DNA of 46,648 bases. It comes from Gemmataceae bacterium. Lineage in GTDB: Bacteria; Planctomycetota; Planctomycetia; Gemmatales; Gemmataceae. Each line of letters opens with the position of its first letter. Position 1 is the stretch's first letter. The stretch covers positions 1 to 46,648 of the forward strand of contig JANWYO010000059.1 in NCBI GenBank assembly GCA_025055215.1, read 5' to 3'. The notes below the pieces were generated by a model, which was given only the letters and a program-made list of their open reading frames with translations, did no database searches and was not told where the DNA came from. Below are positions 1-7,270 of the stretch, piece by piece. The position numbers and the translations under genes were made by a program.

Positions 1-37
1 GTTTCAATCCCCTCCATTTCGGGGCATCTCATCTGAC
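1..37 (-). CRISPR. CRISPR repeat at window edge (leader-proximal)
   Basis: The first 37 bases look like one CRISPR repeat. On the minus strand the element begins GTCAGATGAGATGCCCC and ends GGGGATTGAAAC. It holds a short CCCC/GGGG stem with an eight-base loop, and its last eight bases, ATTGAAAC, match the common 5' tag of crRNAs made by Cas6. The array should therefore be transcribed leftward, in the same direction as the cas genes at 674-5942, with the rest of the array outside the window. Only one copy is visible, so the exact repeat length (36 or 37) and the spacers cannot be confirmed here. The cas1, cas2 and cas6 genes next to it are the main support. Confidence 0.75.
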
Positions 38-673
38 AGCGTACGTTCCAAGCTACGATTTGACAAGAAGTTCTGCTTCGTTATTCGCCGACCCCCTCCC
101 CCGGGGCATCCGAGGACATTGGAGTTGCAGCGAGTGGGCAGGCGCAACCCTCCGTGATATCGCAACTTACGATCACCGCCGACCTGAAAGTCGGCGATTG
201 TCGCAAGGTCCTTGCCAGCATGTGGTTGTGGATTTTGATCCGTTTTGCATAGGGGTCGGCGGTGCGTTCTCCAAGGGCTGCGGCCTGGGGCCGTACCAGC
301 CAAGGATTGCAGCTCGTTAGTGCAATGAGGCTTGGATCGGTTTTGGGGCCGGTCGTTTCGGCCAATCAGCTTGCGTCGGCGACGGCCGCGAAGCCGGTAA
401 GTGGCAGGAGGAATGTGGGACGGAGCCATGAAAGGACCAAGACGGTGGCAAGGGGAAAAGTCGGTCACCGGCCGGAGGAGAATACGCGGGGCTGGGGCGA
501 CAGCTGACAAGAGAAGCGTCTCAAGAGATCGTTGGCAGAGGGCCGTGGCTGAAGAGAGAGCCCTTGGAGGTTTCTGGAGGCGCTGGCGTAATCCTTGTTG
601 TGCTGCCAGTAAGGTGTCCGGATGTTGGCGAGCGGTCGTCATCGGGGGCTTTGGCTCGGAGCGGAGCGATGAG
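38..673 (-). promoter_or_regulatory. Leader-like noncoding region between cas2 and the array
   Basis: This 636-base stretch separates the cas2 stop from the CRISPR repeat and should hold the array leader and promoter. A perfect 7-bp stem-loop lies at 177-196 (CGCCGAC, loop CTGAAA, GTCGGCG), flanked on each side by a TCGCAA word (about 159 and 201). Open frames cross the region on both strands, but none has a convincing start, a recognisable protein or continuity with a neighbour. I find no clear -35/-10 pair close to the repeat. Leader function is inferred from position and repeat orientation only. Confidence 0.5.
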
Positions 674-952
674 TTAAAGAACTTCGTCGGTGTCGCCGCG
701 TTCCACATAGATGCCGGTGCCGAAGATCTCGGTGCCGGGGATGCACCGATTGCAGAGGTGGTAGATACGGACCGTGTCTTCGGTGGGGTCGATTTCCGCG
801 CGGATGATGTCGCGCAGGCGAACGAGAGGGCCGTCGTCGATTTCACCTTCAAAGACGCTTTTCTGCACATGGGGGAGGAAGCCTTTCAGGCGACGCATCA
901 GGCGGGTGCGTCGCCGGTCGCAGACGACATCATAGCAGACGACGACATACAT
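674..952 (-). CDS. cas2: CRISPR-associated endoribonuclease Cas2
   Basis: A 92-residue Cas2, the usual size. Cas2 is the central dimer of the Cas1-Cas2 integrase that inserts new spacers at the leader end of the array. The protein opens with MYVVVCYDVVCDRRR, the ferredoxin-like first strand with the conserved Asp at residue 8, and continues with the typical LPHVQKSVFEGEI segment and a late strand around residues 68-84. The open frame continues upstream to 1108, but the ATG at 952 is preferred because GGGAG lies seven bases before it and the added residues resemble no Cas2. The gene is the last of the minus-strand cas run, 294 bases after cas1. That gap shows no gene. Confidence 0.95.
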   Translation of the reverse strand: MYVVVCYDVVCDRRRTRLMRRLKGFLPHVQKSVFEGEIDDGPLVRLRDIIRAEIDPTEDTVRIYHLCNRCIPGTEIFGTGIYVERGDTDEVL

Positions 953-1246
953 ACGCGAACTCCCGGGGGTAAGCACGCGAGCGAGTCGGACCGTCGGGAA
1001 CGGGTCCCTGGTGTCGGACGGCGTGTCACACGGTCTAGCCGCCGAGCCGTTGTCGGGATTTTCGCGGTTATCTGGGTACATAGTGTCGGCTGAGAGAGGT
1101 GGGGTCAAGGCCCGCAGCCGTGTTTCTCGATTGTTTGCGGGGCCGCGGCAGCGGGTTTCGACAGTGGCAGGGGCGCGATCAAGGCGATCGGTCCTCGAGG
1201 GCGAGGGATTAGACGGCCAAAGAGGTCATGGCATGGGCGGGAGAGG

Positions 1247-2308
1247 TCAAGCAGGGACGAAGGGGCGATAGGCGTCGTCCTTGCCATCGATGACACGCGC
1301 GAGGTGATAGACCTGTTCGCGGATAATGTCGCGCCATTCCAAGGAAGCCTGGCGGGGGGGATAGAAGAGGCGTTCACGGAGGCGGCGGAAGAACTCGGTA
1401 AGGAAGACGCGGCGACCGGTGTCTGCCAGGTAAACCCCCTCAGGGGCGGGATCGGCATCGAGTTCGTCGGAGGGAGGGTCGGCGAGGATTTCGGCGAGGT
1501 CTTGGCCTTGGTGGCGTTCGAAGTCGAGGGGTCCGAGCTGCCGGCGGTTGACGAGGCGGAGGACGAGGCTGTCAATGAGGGGGCGGAGTTCTTCGAGGAG
1601 GTCGAGCATGAGGGAAGGGCGACCGTAGTGGGGCTGATGCAGGAAGCCGAGCATGGGGTCGAGACCGGCGCGGAGGAGTTCGGACTCGATGATGCGACCG
1701 AGAAGGGTGTAGCCGAAGGACAGGCAGGCGTTGAAAGGATCGCGTGGGGGGCGGCGGGAGCGTCCGAGGAAGGTAAATTCGGGCGGCTGAACGAGTTTCG
1801 GCAGGTGGGCAAAGTAGATGGCGGCGGCACGGCCTTCGAGGCCGCGGAGCGTCTCGAGGTTGGTCGTGGCGCGGAGCTGTTCCAAGATGATCCAGAGCTG
1901 ACCGAGGGCTTGGGCGAGGGCGTCGTCACGGAGTTTCCGTTGGCCTCGGAGGAGTAGCTGCCGCTGGTGAGTGATTTTGCCGAGAAGGACGGCTTGGGCG
2001 ATGCGGGAGGCAAAGGCGGCGTCGAGGCAGCGTTGGAACTGGGCGAGGCGGAGTTGGACGTTTTTTGAGGCCGCCGAGAGGAGGCGGGCGCGGAAATACC
2101 CGTGGCGCGACAGGAAGACGACATCGACCCCCTGACGGGCGAGGGCCGCGATGGCGGCCGAGGTGAGTTCGACCTGGCCTAGGAGGACGAGCTGTTCGAT
2201 CTCCCCGAGGCGGACGCGACGGAGGACGGCTTTGTTCTTCTGGAGCAAGAGCTGATCACCTTCGATGTGGATGGCGACCCCTTGCTCGGTGATGGCCAGG
2301 GAATGCAT
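1247..2308 (-). CDS. cas1: CRISPR-associated endonuclease/integrase Cas1
   Basis: A 353-residue Cas1, the metal-dependent integrase that joins prespacers to the repeat with Cas2. The N-terminal beta domain (about 1-80) contains the AALARQGVDVVFLSRHGYF segment. The helical catalytic domain has Glu158 in GLEGRAAAIYF, His224 in GFLHQPHYGRPSLMLDL, and the acidic group Asp236/Glu239/Glu240 in DLLEELRPLID, which together match the Cas1 metal site. The tail past residue 285 is somewhat extended. There is no fused reverse transcriptase or Cas4 domain. The gene starts 71 bases after the CAPP stop, consistent with one transcript. No strong ribosome binding site is visible before the ATG. Confidence 0.95.
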   Translation of the reverse strand: MHSLAITEQGVAIHIEGDQLLLQKNKAVLRRVRLGEIEQLVLLGQVELTSAAIAALARQGVDVVFLSRHGYFRARLLSAASKNVQLRLAQFQRCLDAAFASRIAQAVLLGKITHQRQLLLRGQRKLRDDALAQALGQLWIILEQLRATTNLETLRGLEGRAAAIYFAHLPKLVQPPEFTFLGRSRRPPRDPFNACLSFGYTLLGRIIESELLRAGLDPMLGFLHQPHYGRPSLMLDLLEELRPLIDSLVLRLVNRRQLGPLDFERHQGQDLAEILADPPSDELDADPAPEGVYLADTGRRVFLTEFFRRLRERLFYPPRQASLEWRDIIREQVYHLARVIDGKDDAYRPFVPA

Positions 2309-2379
2309 GGCGGAGCGTCACGCCTGTCGCGGAGTGGTCTGGAAACGGGGCTCGGCCTACGGACGGGAGCGAGACCGAG

Positions 2380-4416
2380 TCAGCCTGGTTCCTTCTCCGG
2401 GTGACTTACCTGCTGAGAGGTCACGCCGCCAACGGGCGTGACGAAATTATTAGCGCTCGGTTCCTTCTCCGGGTGACTTACCTGCTGAGAGGGCGGACGG
2501 CCAGCCTCGTCCCCTGGTGAAGGGGGCTGCGCCTCGCGCTGGTGTGGCGTGGCCGACGTGGTCTCCGGAACCCATTGGAGTTCTTCGACGCCCTGGTCTT
2601 CCACCAGGCGGTAGCGGCCGCCCGGACAGGCGACCTCCCGGTCGGGGTGGAGCCGGAGGAGCGTGACGAACGCCTGGCGGAGGGAGTCGTGTTCGCGTTG
2701 CACCTCGGCGAGCTTGGTGGCGGAGGCAGCGAAGCGGCGGGCGAGGGTTTCGAGGTCTGGGGCCGGTGATGGCGGCGCCGGCGGCCCAGGGGGAAGGGTG
2801 AGAAGGTGGAGCAGGGGAGTGGGGTAGCGATCGGGGGCATAATCGAAGGAGCAGTTGCAAGGCACGCGCCGCGTGATGTGACCGACTTTTTTTCGGATGG
2901 AAGCACACGATACGGGGTTGCCGCGGAGCTGGCTCTTCAAGAGCTTTTCGGGACCGACATCGACGCACTTGCCCAAGAGGTAGTTGACGGCCTGAGGCCC
3001 TCCTTCGACGTGGCCGAGCGTATGGATCAGGACGAGTTGTTCCTCGTGGCTGAGTCGGCGATGTTCATCGACGGTCTGTTTCAGCTCGGCGAGAACGGGG
3101 CAATGATGGAGGAGGTGACGGATCCTTGGGTCGGCCGTGAAATCGGCCTCGGTCCAGGGTGGGGCCGGCGGCGGTGGCGGCGGCCCGACCGGGGGCGGTG
3201 GGGATTGACCGGGCGGTAGCGGGGCCTCCGCCGAGGCCAAGTCGGTGGGCACGGCCTTAAGACGATCGATAGCGGCGTACAAGACCGCCCGGGGACAACG
3301 GACCACTCGGCGAAGGGCTGCCAACGGCTGGGAGAGGGGCTGGCCTTGATCGTCGAGCAGGGCGGCGCGTCGACCGGTGCGGCGGTGGATGCCCAGGGGG
3401 AGTTTGATCAGGTTGCCCAAGCCTTTTCCGGAGCGGCTCCCCTGCTTGGGGAAGAATTCAAGGCGGAGCCCCGGGGGCAGCTGCGGCGTGTGCCAGGCGA
3501 GGAACTGGCGACCGAAGCGATGCAGCACATCGGCGGACTCCGGCTGTTCGAGAAAGACCCAAAAATGCCGTCCCTTGTATCCCGAATCTTCGAATATCAA
3601 TTCAAAACCGATGTCGCGGAGGAGGCCTAGTAGCTGAAGAGCGTGACGGCGCAGGGCATCGCGCAGGCTGCGGGCGATGCTCGGCTGGCGGAGCGCCTGT
3701 TCCAAGGCTCCCTTATCGATGTCCAGATCGATGACGAAGAAGGTACAGGTGCCGTCGAGACGAATGGGATAGACGCCGACCGTGTAAGTGCCCAGCAGAT
3801 GATTGCGGACAACCGCCACGGTCAGCGGCTCGTGCACCGGACTGTAGCCCCCTTCTCCCTTGGGGCTGGACCACTGCCGGGCATGGACGTCTTCTCGGCC
3901 GGCGAAGAGGGTCAGGAAACGGGCGCAGTCGGCATCGGAAGGGGCAAGCTCAACTTCTGGAGGCTGGTCGTCATCCGTGGCCTCGTGGCGGGCCAAGGTT
4001 TTGGCCAACTCAGGAGCTAAACCGGCTTCCACGGCCCGCTGGAGCGCGGCCTGCAAGCGGGGGCCGGCATCATCCTCGCGCAGCACCTCGGCATAAAGTG
4101 TCAGCCACTCCGCGTTGGCCGGCTGGCGGTTCAAAAGGCGTTCGAGCAAGCCCGCTGCTCGGCCGGTGTCGCCCCGTTCCCAATAGTGGCGGGCCAGGCG
4201 ATGGGCGGCGACGTCGTCGTCCGGGTTGTCGCGAAGGGCGAGTTGAAATTCCCGGAAGGCCAGGGGCATCAGCCCGGCCTCTTCACAGAGGAGGCCCCAC
4301 TCAGTGTGTCCGCCGCGCACCTCGCGGCGCGCGAGGACCGCGGCCTCCAGATCGGCCAACACAGTGGGGTCATCCCCGGAGCGGAGACGGTCACGAAAGG
4401 ACGCCAAGTCGGACAT
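2380..4416 (-). CDS. TPR-fused CRISPR-associated primase-polymerase (CAPP)
   Basis: A 678-residue archaeo-eukaryotic primase-superfamily protein. Residues 1-145 form TPR-like helical repeats. The Prim-Pol core spans about 160-390: motif I is DLDID (230-234), motif II includes SGYKGRHFWVF with His284, and motif III is KLPLGIHRR (338-346). After a proline-rich linker (395-420), a PriL-like region carries Cys439, Cys484, Cys504, Cys520 and Cys522, a plausible Fe-S site, with the LSHEEQLVLIHTLGHV segment. A short coiled coil follows at 555-590. Family knowledge: CAPP proteins such as that of Marinitoga piezophila make primers and DNA and associate with Cas1-Cas2, suggesting a role in spacer acquisition. 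AGGG lies seven bases before the ATG. The C-terminus contains two copies of SQQVSHPEKEP, encoded by a 34-bp direct repeat. Confidence 0.88.
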   Translation of the reverse strand: MSDLASFRDRLRSGDDPTVLADLEAAVLARREVRGGHTEWGLLCEEAGLMPLAFREFQLALRDNPDDDVAAHRLARHYWERGDTGRAAGLLERLLNRQPANAEWLTLYAEVLREDDAGPRLQAALQRAVEAGLAPELAKTLARHEATDDDQPPEVELAPSDADCARFLTLFAGREDVHARQWSSPKGEGGYSPVHEPLTVAVVRNHLLGTYTVGVYPIRLDGTCTFFVIDLDIDKGALEQALRQPSIARSLRDALRRHALQLLGLLRDIGFELIFEDSGYKGRHFWVFLEQPESADVLHRFGRQFLAWHTPQLPPGLRLEFFPKQGSRSGKGLGNLIKLPLGIHRRTGRRAALLDDQGQPLSQPLAALRRVVRCPRAVLYAAIDRLKAVPTDLASAEAPLPPGQSPPPPVGPPPPPPAPPWTEADFTADPRIRHLLHHCPVLAELKQTVDEHRRLSHEEQLVLIHTLGHVEGGPQAVNYLLGKCVDVGPEKLLKSQLRGNPVSCASIRKKVGHITRRVPCNCSFDYAPDRYPTPLLHLLTLPPGPPAPPSPAPDLETLARRFAASATKLAEVQREHDSLRQAFVTLLRLHPDREVACPGGRYRLVEDQGVEELQWVPETTSATPHQREAQPPSPGDEAGRPPSQQVSHPEKEPSANNFVTPVGGVTSQQVSHPEKEPG
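2387..2492. repeat. 34-bp exact direct repeat, two copies, 72-bp period
   Basis: Two identical 34-base copies lie at 2387-2420 and 2459-2492, separated by 38 bases. Each starts GGTTCCTTCTCCGGGTGACT on the plus strand. The 38-base interval contains a perfect TCACGCC/GGCGTGA hairpin at 2421-2441. The repeat sits inside the 3' end of the primase-polymerase gene, and the 72-base period keeps frame, so the protein repeats SQQVSHPEKEP. Repeat and interval lengths resemble a minimal CRISPR unit, but the sequence is unrelated to the repeat at 1-37. Confidence 0.9.
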
Positions 4417-4497
4417 GACTACACCCTGTCACGGATTGACGTCGATCGTTGCCCACGTGATTCTCTCAATCGTAACAGACGTCGTTGCGAAGTGCGA

Positions 4498-4655
4498 GCG
4501 CGAACACAAGAGAACGCGGAAGCGCGGAACGATGAGAATGAGGGTGTGAAACGATCAATCGTGAGTGCGCGAAAAGACGAAGCAAGCGCGAAACGATCAA
4601 TTCGGGAATGCGCCAAACGGCTAATCGGGGAGCCGAAACGATCAACTGGCGCGGT
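4498..4655. repeat. Degenerate ~22-bp phased repeat cluster upstream of the primase gene
   Basis: Seven related words built on GCGCGAAACGATCAATCG occur in the region before the primase start (4416). Anchored on the GAA or CAA step, they begin at 4502, 4527, 4548, 4571, 4590, 4614 and 4635, a spacing of 19-25 bases or about two helical turns. The best copies (4548, 4590, 4635) share GAAACGATCAA. The cluster could bind a regulator or be a decayed tandem repeat. A similar word recurs near 38970. Confidence 0.65.
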
Positions 4656-4664
4656 AAAGCTTGG

Positions 4665-4949
4665 TCAGGGACGCTGGGATCCCGGGGGACTGATGTCCAA
4701 GACCTGCCCTTCGCGCCATTTCCGACTATGGGAAGCTACCACCACCGTCCCGATTTTCGGGTCATAAACTCCTATGGCCGCGGCCGCAGAGCCGTGGAGC
4801 TTATGGAAGGCGACACCATATCTCCAGATAGGGGCCCTTCCCTCGATTATTACTAGGGCCCCCCTTGGGATAGGTGGCGGTTCCGGAAGCGGCGTCTCGG
4901 GTGTGACGGGTTCGGAGACGCCTATCGAGTAAAACACATAGTCGTCCAT
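4665..4949 (-). CDS. csx3: CRISPR-associated Csx3-like protein (candidate ring nuclease)
   Basis: A 94-residue protein resembling Csx3/Crn3. The core GALVIIEGRAPIWRYGVAFH (30-49) and GVYDPKIGTVVVASHS (60-75) followed by REGQVLDI follows the Csx3 pattern of GxGPIW, H, VYDPRLG and SHS. Family knowledge: Csx3 proteins bind and degrade cyclic tetra-adenylate, the second messenger of type III CRISPR systems. His49/His52 and Asp63 fall where the described active residues are expected; the usual Arg after YDP is Lys65 here. The region before residue 30 is proline-rich and shorter than usual. GGAG lies seven bases before the ATG. The gene sits between cas6 and the primase gene on the same strand. Confidence 0.78.
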   Translation of the reverse strand: MDDYVFYSIGVSEPVTPETPLPEPPPIPRGALVIIEGRAPIWRYGVAFHKLHGSAAAAIGVYDPKIGTVVVASHSRKWREGQVLDISPPGSQRP

Positions 4950-5063
4950 AACAGACTCCAGTCACTCCAGCGGCAACAAATCCGCGGCGACACCTGGGAT
5001 TTCTCAGGCCAACTGATGACCTAAGGACAACGAGCGATTGCCCCCGGGCCGACAGGGCGGGCT

Positions 5064-5942
5064 TCACTCGGGAGTAAGGTCTTCGCACCGGAAGTGCCCC
5101 AGACCAAAGACCGTTCCTTTGCCGACGTGAAGCCAGGCGGCCGCCACCAACAGCGGTGCCAAAGGGCCCACCCCCTCGGGTAGGAGCAAGACGCCACCGA
5201 CGCCACGGAGATCCAGCTCGGTTTCCTGACTGCCGGAATAGCGATGAAGGTTAAGCGGATAGCCCAACCAACGGCTGGGGCGAGCGCGGGCACTGGCCAG
5301 CAACAGGGCCTGGAGCGCGCGCCAAGGCGTCTGGTCTTCGTCGGGCAAGAAGGCAGCTAACCGCCGCCACGCTGCCACAGCCAAATCGACGAGCGTTGGG
5401 TGGGCGATCAGTTTTCCATCTCGGAGGAGGCGAAGCGGTGTGTAGAAGACGAGGCGGCACGGGGCATCAGGGTCGATGGGCCAGCGGGCTCGGTCAAGTC
5501 GCCAAGGCCCGAGGCCCTCGGCGGGCCGGCCGGTCGGCCCGAGGTCGATCCAACCCCGGATCCCGAAGGGGAGGCGTGCCGAGCCCAGCCCGTAACTTGT
5601 TGCCTTCTCCCAGGCGCGCCGCAAAGTTGCGTCACGGTCAACGGCCGAGCCAAACAGGATCCAGTCGATCGCCGGCTCCGCGGGCCGCTCGCCCAGGACG
5701 GGTCGCAGCAGGTAGCCGGGCACTACTCCCTGGGGTGGCTTGAAGACCTCGTCGTAAACGGCGCGGTCGACCTCGTACAGGGCTGCCCCCCACACCCCGC
5801 GAAGCATGGGAATCGTGACATTTACATTTGGGAGCGAGAGGAGCAATCGGCGGGGCCAGATCGAAATGCGTGCCAGGAATTGGTTTACTGACTCAAGCCC
5901 TTTCGGAGAGATGGCGGCCCTGTTTGGGGTGTCGGGTTCCAT
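5064..5942 (-). CDS. cas6: CRISPR pre-crRNA endoribonuclease Cas6
   Basis: A 292-residue RAMP protein of the Cas6 family, which cleaves the pre-crRNA within each repeat and leaves the 8-nt 5' tag. The C-terminal half has the typical layout: YSGSQETELDLRGVGGVLLL, then LAPLLVAAAWLHVGKG and the glycine-rich loop GTVFGLGHFR. The catalytic histidine cannot be fixed by eye. The ATG at 5942 is preferred over the in-frame ATG at 5963 because AGGAG lies eight bases before it. It is the first gene of the leftward CRISPR run, 114 bases before csx3. Its presence fits the ATTGAAAC repeat end at position 1. Confidence 0.85.
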   Translation of the reverse strand: MEPDTPNRAAISPKGLESVNQFLARISIWPRRLLLSLPNVNVTIPMLRGVWGAALYEVDRAVYDEVFKPPQGVVPGYLLRPVLGERPAEPAIDWILFGSAVDRDATLRRAWEKATSYGLGSARLPFGIRGWIDLGPTGRPAEGLGPWRLDRARWPIDPDAPCRLVFYTPLRLLRDGKLIAHPTLVDLAVAAWRRLAAFLPDEDQTPWRALQALLLASARARPSRWLGYPLNLHRYSGSQETELDLRGVGGVLLLPEGVGPLAPLLVAAAWLHVGKGTVFGLGHFRCEDLTPE

Positions 5943-5985
5943 CGGTGGTTCTCCTGTTGACATCGCTGATATTCTCGGTGCGGAC

Positions 5986-6001
5986 CACTGAAGCCTCAGT
6001 G
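5986..6001. promoter_or_regulatory. Inverted repeat upstream of cas6
   Basis: A perfect 6-bp inverted repeat, CACTGA-AGCC-TCAGTG, lies 44 bases upstream of the chosen cas6 start, in the only sizeable gap before the CRISPR operon. Position and symmetry suit an operator. No regulator gene is nearby and no confident -35/-10 pair was found, so function is a guess. Confidence 0.35.
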
Positions 6002-6092
6002 CTCCGCATTCTAGTACCCGCCGGAGGCGGCGTGGCTGACAAAAAGACCGGACAGTTCCCAGGCTCGCGGCGGCTTGGGGCGGCGGGCGGCC

Positions 6093-7211
6093 TCATTCCG
6101 ACGGCCCGCCCATCAGGGCTTCCACCGACAGGTAAGGGATGATGACCTGGTTCGCGAGCAGCACGCCGGCGACCGCCGCGATCAGGAACAGTGCGAGGAG
6201 CACCAGTTTGCCCACCTTGTCGAACATGTTGACGAGGCTGCCGACGATCTGGATTCCCAAGCTGAGCCCCACCAGGCTGCCCGTCACAACGATCCCTCGG
6301 GCGTAGCTTGGATGGGCCCGGGCCGCCCACCAGAAGGCAATCTCCGTAACCTGGGCCAGCAGCGTGAATGGCCCCACGATCGAGCGAACGACGCACGGAT
6401 AGCTCGTGAAGGCGAAGGTCAACCCCGTCAGGCCAAAGAGCACGCAGAAGGTCAGCAGGTGGGCATGAGTCGATTGCGCCAGCTTCTCCAGCGACATGCC
6501 GCCACCAGGCTCCACCATGCGGCAGTATTCCGCCACCTCCTCCCAAGTGTCGAGGGGAAATTGGGCCGCACTGCCGCCCACGTTGGCTGAATGGCAGCGG
6601 GCGCACCGCTTCTCGACGATCGATTTGATCTTGACGAACTTGATCTTGCCTTTGTCGGGGCCGTTTTCGTCGATGAACTCGGCAAACTCGGCGGTGATGG
6701 GGTGCTCACGCAGCATGCCGGTGGGAACGTACTCGTCGTTGTCGAAGCTCTGCTGGTCGAAGCCGGCGCGAATCCACTGAAGGACGGCCAGGCGTTCGCC
6801 GTCGCGCTCTTGGCGCAGCTCGGTGACCGCCTGCTGGCGGAGTCGGTCCTTGGCCTCCTGGTCCGGAGCGGTGTCGTAGCCTTTGGCGCGTGCCCGGCGC
6901 ATGATTTCGCGGTTCCAACCAGCCGAGCGGACGGTGAAGGCCGGCCGCATCGTGCCGCTGCCGTTGAAGGGCTTGGTTTCTTCTTCCACGAGGAGACGCT
7001 CAAACTGGCTGATTCCACCGAGTCCGTGGTAGGCGCGGACGACGTCCTCGGCGTCGGGTAAGGGCTGACCCGGCTTGGCATGTTGGAAGTGGAGTTGTAC
7101 CAGGGCCGAGAAGTAGCCCAGCCCGACACTCAGTAGGAACGTGGCAACCACCAACTTGCCGGCCAGGGGGAGCTGGCGCAGGGTGAAGCAGGGGCAGGGT
7201 TCGGCATTCAT
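6093..7211 (-). CDS. Membrane protein with one c-type heme motif
   Basis: A 372-residue membrane protein. One segment lies near the N-terminus (about 20-38) and four lie at the C-terminal end (about 250-360), with a large presumably extracytoplasmic domain between. That domain has a single heme-attachment motif, CARCH, at 203-207, followed by HSANVGG. The layout suggests an electron-transfer or redox-sensing protein, but I recognise no named family. The ATG at 7211 is chosen over an upstream GTG at 7226 because GGGG lies nine bases before it. It lies 59 bases after nrnA on the same strand and 150 bases before cas6. A functional tie to the CRISPR genes is not indicated. Confidence 0.7.
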   Translation of the reverse strand: MNAEPCPCFTLRQLPLAGKLVVATFLLSVGLGYFSALVQLHFQHAKPGQPLPDAEDVVRAYHGLGGISQFERLLVEEETKPFNGSGTMRPAFTVRSAGWNREIMRRARAKGYDTAPDQEAKDRLRQQAVTELRQERDGERLAVLQWIRAGFDQQSFDNDEYVPTGMLREHPITAEFAEFIDENGPDKGKIKFVKIKSIVEKRCARCHSANVGGSAAQFPLDTWEEVAEYCRMVEPGGGMSLEKLAQSTHAHLLTFCVLFGLTGLTFAFTSYPCVVRSIVGPFTLLAQVTEIAFWWAARAHPSYARGIVVTGSLVGLSLGIQIVGSLVNMFDKVGKLVLLALFLIAAVAGVLLANQVIIPYLSVEALMGGPSE

Positions 7212-7270
7212 GGGCACGGTCCCCACAGGTTGCGGAAGGAAGCCGGGGGTGGGTTGCCAGACATTATCTT

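Noticed and set aside
401-1093. Plus-strand frame opposite cas2 and the leader
   Set aside because: Cas2 is unmistakable on the other strand and no good ribosome binding site or family match supports this frame.
953-1108. N-terminal extension of Cas2 to 1108
   Set aside because: The extra 52 residues resemble no Cas2, and a good ribosome binding site precedes the ATG at 952.
2395-2415. Splice-donor-like CAGGTAAGT on the minus strand within the direct repeat
   Set aside because: Bacterial coding sequence with the frame intact; the match to a eukaryotic splice site is chance.
2387-2492. A second CRISPR array with two repeats
   Set aside because: Only two copies exist, inside a coding region with frame kept, and unrelated to the repeat at 1-37. 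It is kept as a direct repeat and a finding, not as an array.
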